Shown piece after piece: positions 1-5,760 of a DNA stretch of 11,681 nucleotides (positions are counted from its first letter, which is position 1; each line of letters starts with the position of its first letter). This DNA is from Terriglobia bacterium (GTDB taxonomy: Bacteria; Acidobacteriota; Terriglobia; UBA7540): positions 1-11,681 of the forward strand of contig JAIQGB010000276.1 of NCBI GenBank assembly GCA_020072905.1. Direction: 5' to 3'. The position numbers and the translations under genes were made by a program. Below the pieces are notes generated by a model. The model was not told where the DNA came from. It did no database searches and saw only the letters and a program-made list of their open reading frames with translations.

Positions 1-582
1 AAGCGTCCCCGGGCGGGACTCACGGCCTGCAGAGTCTCTGTGGGGCCGGGAAGACGGTGTTTCCCGGGAGGCGTGGGTGAATTCGCCGGCGAGCGTCTCC
101 TCCAGAGCGGGGCGACGGAAGGGCCGACGCCGGTCGGGCTCGGCAGGACAGCGCTCCCGTTGGGTAAGACATTCGTTAATGATAAGGGTTCGACACGCCG
201 ATAACTGAGCAAGCCGAGATGCTCAGAGTCAGCCCACCGTGGGTCTGCCGACGCAGTCCGCGGGCGGTAAGGTTTGGCGTGGGGCCCTAACTGGGCGCCG
301 GACACAGGAGTTATATAGTGAGGATAGTCCACAGTCAGTAATCTGTTGCCCGATACATTCTCCCCGGGGTTGACAAATGCCCCTGGAGGCAGGCAAAATG
401 CGCGGGGGGATAATTGCCTGGAATTTTAAGCCAGGACCTTCGCTCAGCTTGCTAGACTTTCGAGAGCCTCCGTTGGGACCCTGGCCGCTCGCCCTCCGCA
501 GGGGGCGAAAGCGGGTGGCGTTCCAAGCCAGCGGTGCCTTGACGAAACGGCAGGGGCTGGTTCCATTGAACGGACGAATTGC
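1..582. other. Gene-poor region upstream of the XRE regulator
   Basis: I find no convincing gene here. Several frames stay open because stop codons are rare in GC-rich DNA, but none shows a family signature or strong third-position GC bias. Visible elements are a 7-bp-arm inverted repeat (205-211 with 220-226), a CCCAC/GTGGG palindrome (233-243), a perfect TTGACA hexamer at 370-375 with a poor CAAAAT -10 (394-399) after 18 bp, and a CAGGCAA/TTGCCTG inverted repeat (390-396 with 414-420). A good leftward promoter at 583-612 points into this region, so an untranslated RNA or a gene starting beyond the left edge is possible. The first 200 bases could also hold the end of a gene entering from the left, which I cannot support or exclude. 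Confidence 0.5.
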
Positions 583-612
583 ATTGTAGCCTATGACACT
601 AGTTACTGTCAA
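583..612 (-). promoter_or_regulatory. Leftward sigma70-type promoter
   Basis: Read on the minus strand, a perfect TTGACA (612-607) is followed by 18 bases and then TACAAT (588-583), a five-of-six match to the -10 consensus. Transcription would start near 576 and run left, away from the XRE gene. A palindrome (594-611) fills most of the spacer and overlaps the -35 box, the usual position for a repressor site. No comparable promoter is visible for the rightward XRE gene. The hexamers are seen directly; activity is inferred. Confidence 0.55.
594..611. promoter_or_regulatory. 18-bp palindromic operator candidate
   Basis: TGACAcTAgtTAcTGTCA is an imperfect palindrome: 14 of 18 positions match their partner, with outer arms TGACA/TGTCA. 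It ends 31 bases before the XRE start codon and lies inside the leftward promoter. A dyad of this size next to a gene for a dimeric HTH protein suggests autoregulation and control of the divergent transcript. No binding evidence exists here. Confidence 0.5.
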
Positions 613-642
613 GCAAAAAATCGCGAAGCGAGGCCGAAGATC

Positions 643-1161
643 ATGAGTGCGTTGAATACCGCGAAGATTATCCGCCGGGTCCGCCACAGACTGGAGGTCA
701 GCCAGGAAGGTCTGTCGCGCCTCCTCAACGCCACCAAGGGTGCCATCCAGCATTGGGAGCGGGGCCGGAACAACCCGGACTTGGCTCGCCTGCTGGCCCT
801 GCGACAGCTCTGTCCTCCCGGAGCGGAGCGCAAAGAGCTGGAGGCCCTGATCCGGCAGGTGCAGGCTGAGGTGGCGCCCCTTCCTTCGGGCGGGCCATCG
901 TTGCCGAAAGGGGACGCCGGCGGCAAGGGAGTCCCCCTTCCGCCCTTGCGCCCCAATGAGAACCTGGTGCTGCTGCGCCGCGAGAATGCGCGGTTCCGAC
1001 GCCAGGTGGACAAGCTCCAGGCGACCATCGAGCGCAAGAACGAGAAGTTGCGCATCCTCGAGGATCTGGCCACGGAGCTGCAACGCGAGGTTGCGCAATT
1101 GCGGGCCGGCGGGGTCGCCAAGACCTCCGGCCCGCCCAACGCCTCGTCCACGGCTCCCTGA
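643..1161 (+). CDS. XRE/Cro-type HTH protein with C-terminal coiled coil
   Basis: A 172-residue protein. Residues about 10-57 form an XRE/Cro-like helix-turn-helix domain; the core is SQEGLSRLLNATKGAIQHWE at 20-39, followed by RGRNNPDL, typical of this fold. A Gly/Pro-rich linker (about 78-104) leads to a long charged helix at 104-153 with Leu, Ile or Val at near-heptad spacing, likely a dimerising coiled coil, and then a short disordered tail. XRE proteins bind palindromic DNA as dimers, usually as repressors. The ATG at 643 is the first start before the HTH; its ribosome site is weak (GAGG/GAAG). The palindrome and leftward promoter immediately upstream suggest autoregulation or control of the divergent transcript. 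The ligand and target genes are unknown. The next gene converges on it with 20 bases between stops. Confidence 0.85.
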   Translation: MSALNTAKIIRRVRHRLEVSQEGLSRLLNATKGAIQHWERGRNNPDLARLLALRQLCPPGAERKELEALIRQVQAEVAPLPSGGPSLPKGDAGGKGVPLPPLRPNENLVLLRRENARFRRQVDKLQATIERKNEKLRILEDLATELQREVAQLRAGGVAKTSGPPNASSTAP

Positions 1162-1181
1162 CCCGAGCCGACGGCGATGGC

Positions 1182-1379
1182 CTAGCTGCCTCGAATGCGG
1201 ACCGCCCGGATGGAAACCACCAGGGGCGGGGAAACTGTCGCCGGGCTCTCGACCAGCATCTTCAGAAAGGCGATGGCCTGTTCGAGCCGAGGCTTGGCTT
1301 CCGGCTGGCTCCGAATCTCCAGCAGCAGTCCAAAGGCTTGGCGGACCAACGCTTCTACCGAGGGTGTGGTTCGACTCAT
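1182..1379 (-). CDS. Small unknown protein, 65 aa
   Basis: Not a family I recognise. The ATG at 1379 is preceded by AAAGGAGG (1396-1389) with a 9-base spacer, one of the best ribosome sites in the window, so I prefer it over an upstream in-frame ATG at 1505 that lacks one. The protein starts MSRTTPSVEALVRQAFGLLL and appears mostly helical: an amphipathic segment at about 7-22, a second charged helix at about 26-44 (AKPRLEQAIAFLKMLVES), then a short beta-prone end. There is no signal peptide or membrane segment. It converges with the XRE gene, leaving only 20 bases between stops, so the two may affect each other's transcription. A role is not assignable. Confidence 0.6.
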   Translation of the reverse strand: MSRTTPSVEALVRQAFGLLLEIRSQPEAKPRLEQAIAFLKMLVESPATVSPPLVVSIRAVRIRGS

Positions 1380-1794
1380 TCCGCAGGGCCTCCTTTCCCC
1401 CAAGAATTGCCAGTAGCCTAGCCTTGCACACCTCGTCCCTGCAATTTCCGGCTGGCGAGGGTAGAGCACAGGGCGAGGGTAAGCCCGCCAACGACGGTTT
1501 TGCACTTTCCAGCCGCTGCCTGAATGTGCTCGAAGACGAGGAGGTTCCAGTGAGCGGGACGAGTGGGCACGGAGGCCAAGTGCCTGGGCGGGGGGAATGG
1601 AGGAAGGGGCGGAGGCAGGTGTCGCGTGGGTTGGGGGGGAGGAGCCCGAGCCTACGAGCGTAGGTTGCGCACGCTGGCGGCCGGGAAGCCGGTGCAGGCT
1701 CCGTCAGGGGGCGTGATGTCTGGGAGCGGACAGGTCTCCCTTGCGGGCTTCCATCGTAGCCGGCAGCGCGCGACGGAGGAGTACCGAATACGAC
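1380..1794. other. G-rich intergenic region, no gene seen
   Basis: Apart from the ribosome site of the 65-aa gene (1389-1396), I see no gene here. The stretch 1588-1642 is strongly G-rich on the plus strand, but loops between G-tracts are too long for a canonical quadruplex. There is a hairpin with CCTACG/CGTAGG arms (1651-1664) and a weak GGGAG/CTCCC stem (1722-1740); neither has a T-run, so I do not call them terminators, although either could lie in the 3' end of the leftward BON transcript. An 80-codon open frame at 1563-1805 has Gly/Arg-rich composition and looks spurious. Confidence 0.5.
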
Positions 1795-2832
1795 TTACAT
1801 CGTGACGGTGATGGGGGCCTTCAGCGTAAAGTCGAGCTTGGTCTCGGGTGGAATCTGGATTTGCTGCCCTTTGGTGCCGGCCTGGACGGCGGTCCCCGCG
1901 CCGGCGCCGACGGCGGCGCCGATGGCTGCGCCCTTTCCCCTGCCGGCGATGGCGCCGATCAGACCTCCCAGCGCTGCGCCCCCGCCGATGGTTTCAGCGG
2001 TGCGCTTACCGCGCGAGGCGCCGGCCTTTTCCACGGCGGTGCTCTCCACGGCATAAGTCTGGGCGCCGATGGCCAGGCCAACCAGCTCGACCTGCAATTG
2101 CGATTGTCCCGTCATCCGGCCGGCGCTCTTGGCCTGCACTAAGCGCACGCGCGCGTCAGCCCCCTTGCGGATCACAATGTGGTCTTCGACGACCACCGGT
2201 GCGTCCACACTCGCCGCAAACTCTTGTCCGGGTCGGCTCTGGGCGGAATCGATGCCGTCAATGATGCGGACCGTGATGGTCGACCCTGCCGGAATCGTCA
2301 CCTCCGCCGGCTGGCGGACATGAGGCTGCGGCGCGGGTTCGGCAGCGGCCATCGGTGTCGGCTGGGCGGATGTCGTCGGAGCCGGCGCAGCCTCGGCTTG
2401 CTGGGCCGGCTCCGCAGCACGGTTGGAGGACGAGGCGCGCTCAGAGCGCCGCGCTGGCTTCGCCCGCTCGGGGCGCGCCGATTCAGGAGGAGTCGGTTCC
2501 GGTTGAGCAGCGGCCAGGGGCTCCGCAGACGCCGGGCCGATCGTCAACTGGTTCTGCACCTGCTTCACACCCTTGGCCTGCGAGGCCATGCGTTCCACAG
2601 CGGCCTTCTCAAGGTCGGTCGAGACCGTGCCCGTCAGCGTCACCACGCCACCCGCGGAGGACACGTGGATATCGCGCGTCTTCAGCACGGAATCCGCAAA
2701 GAGTTTCCCCTGGATGTCGGAGGTAATCGCCTGGTCGTCCGGCGTCTGCAGCGTCTGAAGATAGCTGCATCCACCGAACAGCAGCGTAGCGCTCAACAAA
2801 GCAAGGACAAGCGAGATTTGGAATCTGCGCAT
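1795..2832 (-). CDS. BON-domain lipoprotein with glycine-zipper C-terminus
   Basis: A 345-residue predicted lipoprotein. The start MRRFQISLVLALLSATLLFGGC gives a charged n-region, a hydrophobic stretch and a lipobox-like FGGC with Cys22 as the lipidation site. Residues about 33-98 are a BON domain (ending GVKQVQNQLTI), a fold associated with phospholipid or envelope binding. A Pro/Ala/Glu/Arg-rich linker (about 100-180) follows, then a beta-rich region with IPAGSTITVRI and IRKGADARVRLV repeats, a glycine zipper (about 282-322, GGLIGAIAGRGKGAAIGAAV) and a final IPPETKLDFTL strand. Glycine zippers are common in outer-membrane proteins. I chose the ATG at 2832 because it gives the signal peptide directly and has GAGG nine bases upstream; the frame is open further upstream without such support. 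It is divergent from the glycosyltransferase block. Precise function unknown. Confidence 0.85.
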   Translation of the reverse strand: MRRFQISLVLALLSATLLFGGCSYLQTLQTPDDQAITSDIQGKLFADSVLKTRDIHVSSAGGVVTLTGTVSTDLEKAAVERMASQAKGVKQVQNQLTIGPASAEPLAAAQPEPTPPESARPERAKPARRSERASSSNRAAEPAQQAEAAPAPTTSAQPTPMAAAEPAPQPHVRQPAEVTIPAGSTITVRIIDGIDSAQSRPGQEFAASVDAPVVVEDHIVIRKGADARVRLVQAKSAGRMTGQSQLQVELVGLAIGAQTYAVESTAVEKAGASRGKRTAETIGGGAALGGLIGAIAGRGKGAAIGAAVGAGAGTAVQAGTKGQQIQIPPETKLDFTLKAPITVTM

Positions 2833-2988
2833 TGTGGCCCCCCTCAGCGATCCTAGAGACACGAGTCTCCCTCGTTTCGATTCACGTCCAACGGCGAAAG
2901 GATGCACACCACCTTCCACCATTCTAAACCCAAACAGGGCAGACTGGAAGCTCCGGATTCGTTGGTACTTACCTTTCTCTTCGAATTT

Positions 2989-3017
2989 CCGGTGCCGCAT
3001 TCCAAGCGTGTTAAAAT
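2989..3017 (+). promoter_or_regulatory. Weak promoter candidate for the glycosyltransferase genes
   Basis: TAAAAT at 3012-3017 is a five-of-six -10 match about 97 bases before the preferred GT2 start, in the gap between divergent genes. The region where a -35 box would lie (about 2989-2995) does not resemble TTGACA. A possible opposite-strand -10 for the BON lipoprotein is TAGAAT at 2926-2921, also lacking a good -35. Confidence 0.25.
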
Positions 3018-3113
3018 GACACGGTTTGGCAGGTTCTTGCGGGCCGTGGGCCGCCGGCGATTTTGACAGGCTCTGGCCTTGGAACCCGCCTAAATCGGCT
3101 GTGGCCGGATACT

Positions 3114-3887
3114 GTGCGCAACATTTCGCTGAGCGTCGTCATCCCGGTTTACAATGAGGCGGAAAACGTCGACCCGCTGGTAGAGCGCTTGCAGTCCGCC
3201 CTCGCCACTTGGCAGGAGGATTGGGAGGTCGTCTTCGTCGACGACGGCAGCACGGACCCCACGCTCGAATTGCTCAAGCGGGCCCAACAGCGCGTCCCGC
3301 AGATGCGCATCGCGCACTTCCGCCGCAACCTGGGACAGACCGCGGCGATCGCGGCAGGGTTTCGTCTGGCGCAGGGAAACGCTATCGTCACTCTCGACGG
3401 CGACTTGCAAAACGATCCGGCGGAAATCCCTCGCCTCGTCGCAATGCTCAAAGATTGGGACTGCGTGTGTGGGATTCGCGTGCGTCGCCGGGACGGCTGG
3501 TGGAAGCGGATCACCTCGCGCATCGGCAACGGCTTCCGAAACTGGGCGACGCGCGACAGCATCGTGGATACCGGCTGCACGCTGAAAGCTTTTCGCCGCG
3601 GGCCGCTCGAGCGGTTCGAGCTTTACAAGGGAATGCACCGCTTCCTGCCCACTCTGCTCAAGATGCGCGGCTGTCGCGTCACCCAGGTTCCCGTTAGTCA
3701 CCATCCCCGCCTGCACGGTAAGACCAAGTACGGCACGTGGGGGCGGATGGTCAAGGGGCTGGCCGACGTCTGGGCGGTGCGCTGGATGAAGAAAAACGTC
3801 ATCAACTTTCAGAACGACCTCGAAGTATTCGAGCCTGCGGGCGCCGCGCCATCCCGCCAGGCCGTCAAAGAGCGTGCGGCGGTCTAA
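3114..3887 (+). CDS. GT2 polyprenyl-phosphate glycosyltransferase
   Basis: A family 2 glycosyltransferase of the dolichol-phosphate mannose synthase/ArnC/GtrB group, expected to move a sugar from a nucleotide donor to a polyprenyl phosphate on the inner membrane face. In the 257-residue form, SVVIPVYNE (7-15) opens the Rossmann-like domain, VDDGSTD (42-48) binds nucleotide, DGDLQNDP (95-102) holds the metal-binding DxD, and VDTGC, MHRFLP and the R-x-x-GKTKYG segment are typical of the group. It has no C-terminal transmembrane pair, unlike ArnC or GtrB, so it would be peripheral like the shorter synthases. The GTG at 3114 begins just before the fold; a TTG at 3063 adds 17 unconserved residues, and neither has a clear ribosome site. 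It lies 21 bases before the ArnT-like gene, probably co-transcribed. Sugar specificity is not readable. Confidence 0.88.
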   Translation: MRNISLSVVIPVYNEAENVDPLVERLQSALATWQEDWEVVFVDDGSTDPTLELLKRAQQRVPQMRIAHFRRNLGQTAAIAAGFRLAQGNAIVTLDGDLQNDPAEIPRLVAMLKDWDCVCGIRVRRRDGWWKRITSRIGNGFRNWATRDSIVDTGCTLKAFRRGPLERFELYKGMHRFLPTLLKMRGCRVTQVPVSHHPRLHGKTKYGTWGRMVKGLADVWAVRWMKKNVINFQNDLEVFEPAGAAPSRQAVKERAAV

Positions 3888-3908
3888 GCCCTGAACGCTT
3901 CCATCTGG

Positions 3909-5669
3909 TTGCTTTTGGATATCAACCCCCAACCGAATTCGCCGGTCGCGACCCACCGGGCCTTCCCCGTGCGCCCCTTTTTGCTTCTGTTGCTGGTGGC
4001 GGCGCTGGCGTTCTTCGCTGGTCTTGGATGGTTGCCTTTGCTCGAGCCCGATGAGGGCCGCAACGCCGAGGTCGCGCGGGAGATGCTGGTTTCCGGTGAC
4101 CTACTTACTCCTCACTTCGATACCCTCACTTACCTCGACAAGCCCGCCGTCTTTTTCTGGCTGGTGGCAGGCTCGTTCCGCCTGTGGGGCGTCCATGAGT
4201 GGGCGGCGCGGATGCCCTCCGCGCTCCTGGCGCTCGGCACCATGCTCCTCACCTGGTTCCTGGGGCGCCGGGTGTTCGGGGATTCGGCAGGCCTGCGCGC
4301 GGGAATTATCCTTGCTACGACGCCGCTCGCTATCGCTTACTCGCGCCTGGTGATCTTCGACATGACGCTGGCGTTCCTGGTCACAGCGGCACTGGTGTGT
4401 TTCTGGTGCGCCCGGGAAAGCGGTTTCAAACGCGCCTGGCTGGAAGTCGCGATGTTCGCGGCGATGGGCGTGGCGACGATCACCAAGGGGCCCGTGGGTT
4501 TTCTTCTTCCCCTCCTGACCGTGTTGGCGTTTGCGGCGGCGCGCGGCGAAATGAGGGAACTGAAGCGCCTCCGCTGGGGCGGGGGGATTGTCGCCTTCCT
4601 GGCCGTGGCGCTGCCCTGGTTTATCGCCGTCTCCGTGCGCAACCCCGACTTCCCGCGCTATGCGCTGTGGGAGGAGAGCCTGCAGCGATTCGCGACCGCC
4701 AGCACTCGCCGGAGTGGCAACTTCTTCTATTACTTTCCGATCTTCCTTCTGGGTTTCTTTCCTTGGAGCTTCTTCCTGGTGGCGGCGGGATGGTCGCGAC
4801 GAAGACTGTGGCGAACCCTGCGCGACGAAAGATCGGCGCCCGTGGTCTTTGCGCTGGCCTGGGCCGTCGTGGTCTTCATCTTCTTCTCGATTTCACACTC
4901 CAAGCTCCCGGGATACTTTTTGCCCGCCGCCGTCCCGCTCAGCATTCTCACGGCGAAGGCCTGGGAGGAGACGGCGGGGCAGGACGCTCAGACGCCGCCC
5001 GGCTGGCTGCGGGCGGGTTTTGTTGCCCTGATCCTTTTGGGCGTGGTCGTCGCGGCGCTTCCTCAGGTCTTCCGAGCCCCGTCGGTCGAGATCGCCTTGA
5101 CGGAAAAAATCCCTCCCGCGGTCGTAGCGCTGATGAAGCCATCGCTGTTCTACTCGGGATTGATCCTCATAGCTCTGGGCCTGGTTGGCCGGCGTGTGGC
5201 CGCGCGCCGCGGGAGAACGTCCGCCCTCGTTTCCTTCGGCATCCTGGCTTTAACCGTGCCCCTGCTGCTGATTCGCTGGGTGGCTCCCCTGCGCGCTTAC
5301 TGTGCAGGCGCCTCCAGCCGCCAGTTGGCCGAGACCCTGTTGCGCAGCCCCGAGAAGGATTTGCCCCTTTACGGCTTTTATTGTTTTCGCACCAGCCTGG
5401 CTTTCTATTTGCGTCGCCCGGTGGGGCTGGTGACCCGGGACGGAAGCGAGCTGACGAGTAATTACATCTCGCGGCATTTGTCAGAACTGCGCGGCCGTGC
5501 GCCTTCGGCATCACCGGGGCCGGGGCAGCTCGACCCACTGCTCATCGATGGTAAGGACTTGCGCACACGGGCACTCGATGCGTCGCGGCCCATGCTGGGA
5601 GTATTCCGTCTGGAGAATCCCGGCGGGAGAAGAAGGCGGGAAAAGTTACAGGTGACAGGGGGCAAGTGA
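3909..5669 (+). CDS. ArnT/PMT-like membrane glycosyltransferase (GT83)
   Basis: A 586-residue polytopic protein of the ArnT / Pmt2 superfamily, which transfers a sugar from a polyprenyl-phosphate carrier to an acceptor (lipid A, protein or glycan) on the periplasmic face. After the first membrane helix (about 24-44) comes EPDEGRNAEVAREM with Asp48-Glu49, matching the catalytic ArnT DEGRYAE motif, and then LTYLDKPAVFFWL with Lys78, matching the conserved KPP/KPxxxW loop. About a dozen hydrophobic segments follow and then a soluble C-terminal region (about 470-586). No ATG is available near the start; TTG 3909 is used, and GTG 3969 would begin at MRPFLLLLL and fit equally well. The GT2 gene just upstream is the likely supplier of its lipid-linked sugar. 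Its last codons and TGA stop are made of heptamer repeat (5646-5673). Confidence 0.88.
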   Translation: MLLDINPQPNSPVATHRAFPVRPFLLLLLVAALAFFAGLGWLPLLEPDEGRNAEVAREMLVSGDLLTPHFDTLTYLDKPAVFFWLVAGSFRLWGVHEWAARMPSALLALGTMLLTWFLGRRVFGDSAGLRAGIILATTPLAIAYSRLVIFDMTLAFLVTAALVCFWCARESGFKRAWLEVAMFAAMGVATITKGPVGFLLPLLTVLAFAAARGEMRELKRLRWGGGIVAFLAVALPWFIAVSVRNPDFPRYALWEESLQRFATASTRRSGNFFYYFPIFLLGFFPWSFFLVAAGWSRRRLWRTLRDERSAPVVFALAWAVVVFIFFSISHSKLPGYFLPAAVPLSILTAKAWEETAGQDAQTPPGWLRAGFVALILLGVVVAALPQVFRAPSVEIALTEKIPPAVVALMKPSLFYSGLILIALGLVGRRVAARRGRTSALVSFGILALTVPLLLIRWVAPLRAYCAGASSRQLAETLLRSPEKDLPLYGFYCFRTSLAFYLRRPVGLVTRDGSELTSNYISRHLSELRGRAPSASPGPGQLDPLLIDGKDLRTRALDASRPMLGVFRLENPGGRRRREKLQVTGGK

Positions 5670-5701
5670 CAGGTTATAGGTTACAGGTTACAGGGAACAG
5701 G
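5646..5701 (+). repeat. Heptamer tandem array, TKACAGG family (8 units)
   Basis: Eight consecutive 7-base units in perfect phase: TTACAGG, TGACAGG, GGGCAAG, TGACAGG, TTATAGG, TTACAGG, TTACAGG, GAACAGG. The third is degenerate. The first three units encode the end of the ArnT-like protein, and the fourth provides its TGA stop (5667-5669). Inverted units lie at 5738-5751. Confidence 0.9.
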
Positions 5702-5737
5702 CTAACACGGCCGATGCTCGTTCGCGCTCGTTGCCCT

Positions 5738-5751
5738 TCTGTAACCTGTTC
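5738..5751 (-). repeat. Inverted TKACAGG-family units before asnB
   Basis: Two adjoining 7-mers, TCTGTAA and CCTGTTC, are the reverse complements of TTACAGA and GAACAGG. CTGTAACCTG (5739-5748) pairs perfectly over 10 bases with CAGGTTACAG (5684-5693). In an mRNA the stem would end 12 bases before the asnB start codon and occupies the space where a ribosome site would be. The 36 bases between direct and inverted units carry GCTCGTT twice (5716-5722, 5726-5732). Confidence 0.75.
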
Positions 5752-5760
5752 CCTTCGCTT

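Noticed and set aside
181..226. GGTTCGA-like segment as the T-arm of a tRNA or tmRNA
   Set aside because: The bases flanking TTCGACA do not form the required five-base stem, and no acceptor or anticodon arms are found.
377..589. 70-codon plus-strand frame, with an internal ATG at 398 preceded by GGAGG eight bases away
   Set aside because: The ribosome site is suggestive, but third-position base use is mixed, there is no recognisable sequence, and the end runs into the leftward promoter.
229..1491. Long minus-strand open frame of 420 codons over the XRE gene
   Set aside because: It runs antisense through a gene with clear HTH and coiled-coil signatures and through the gene-poor left region. 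It has no recognisable domain; GC-rich DNA readily gives such frames.
1588..1642. Possible G-quadruplex
   Set aside because: There are long G-tracts, but loops of 10-18 bases separate them and no four adjacent tracts meet the usual short-loop rule.
1563..1805. 80-codon plus-strand frame in the G-rich gap
   Set aside because: Its Gly/Arg composition follows from the G-rich DNA, it lacks a ribosome site, and it overlaps the end of the BON lipoprotein gene.
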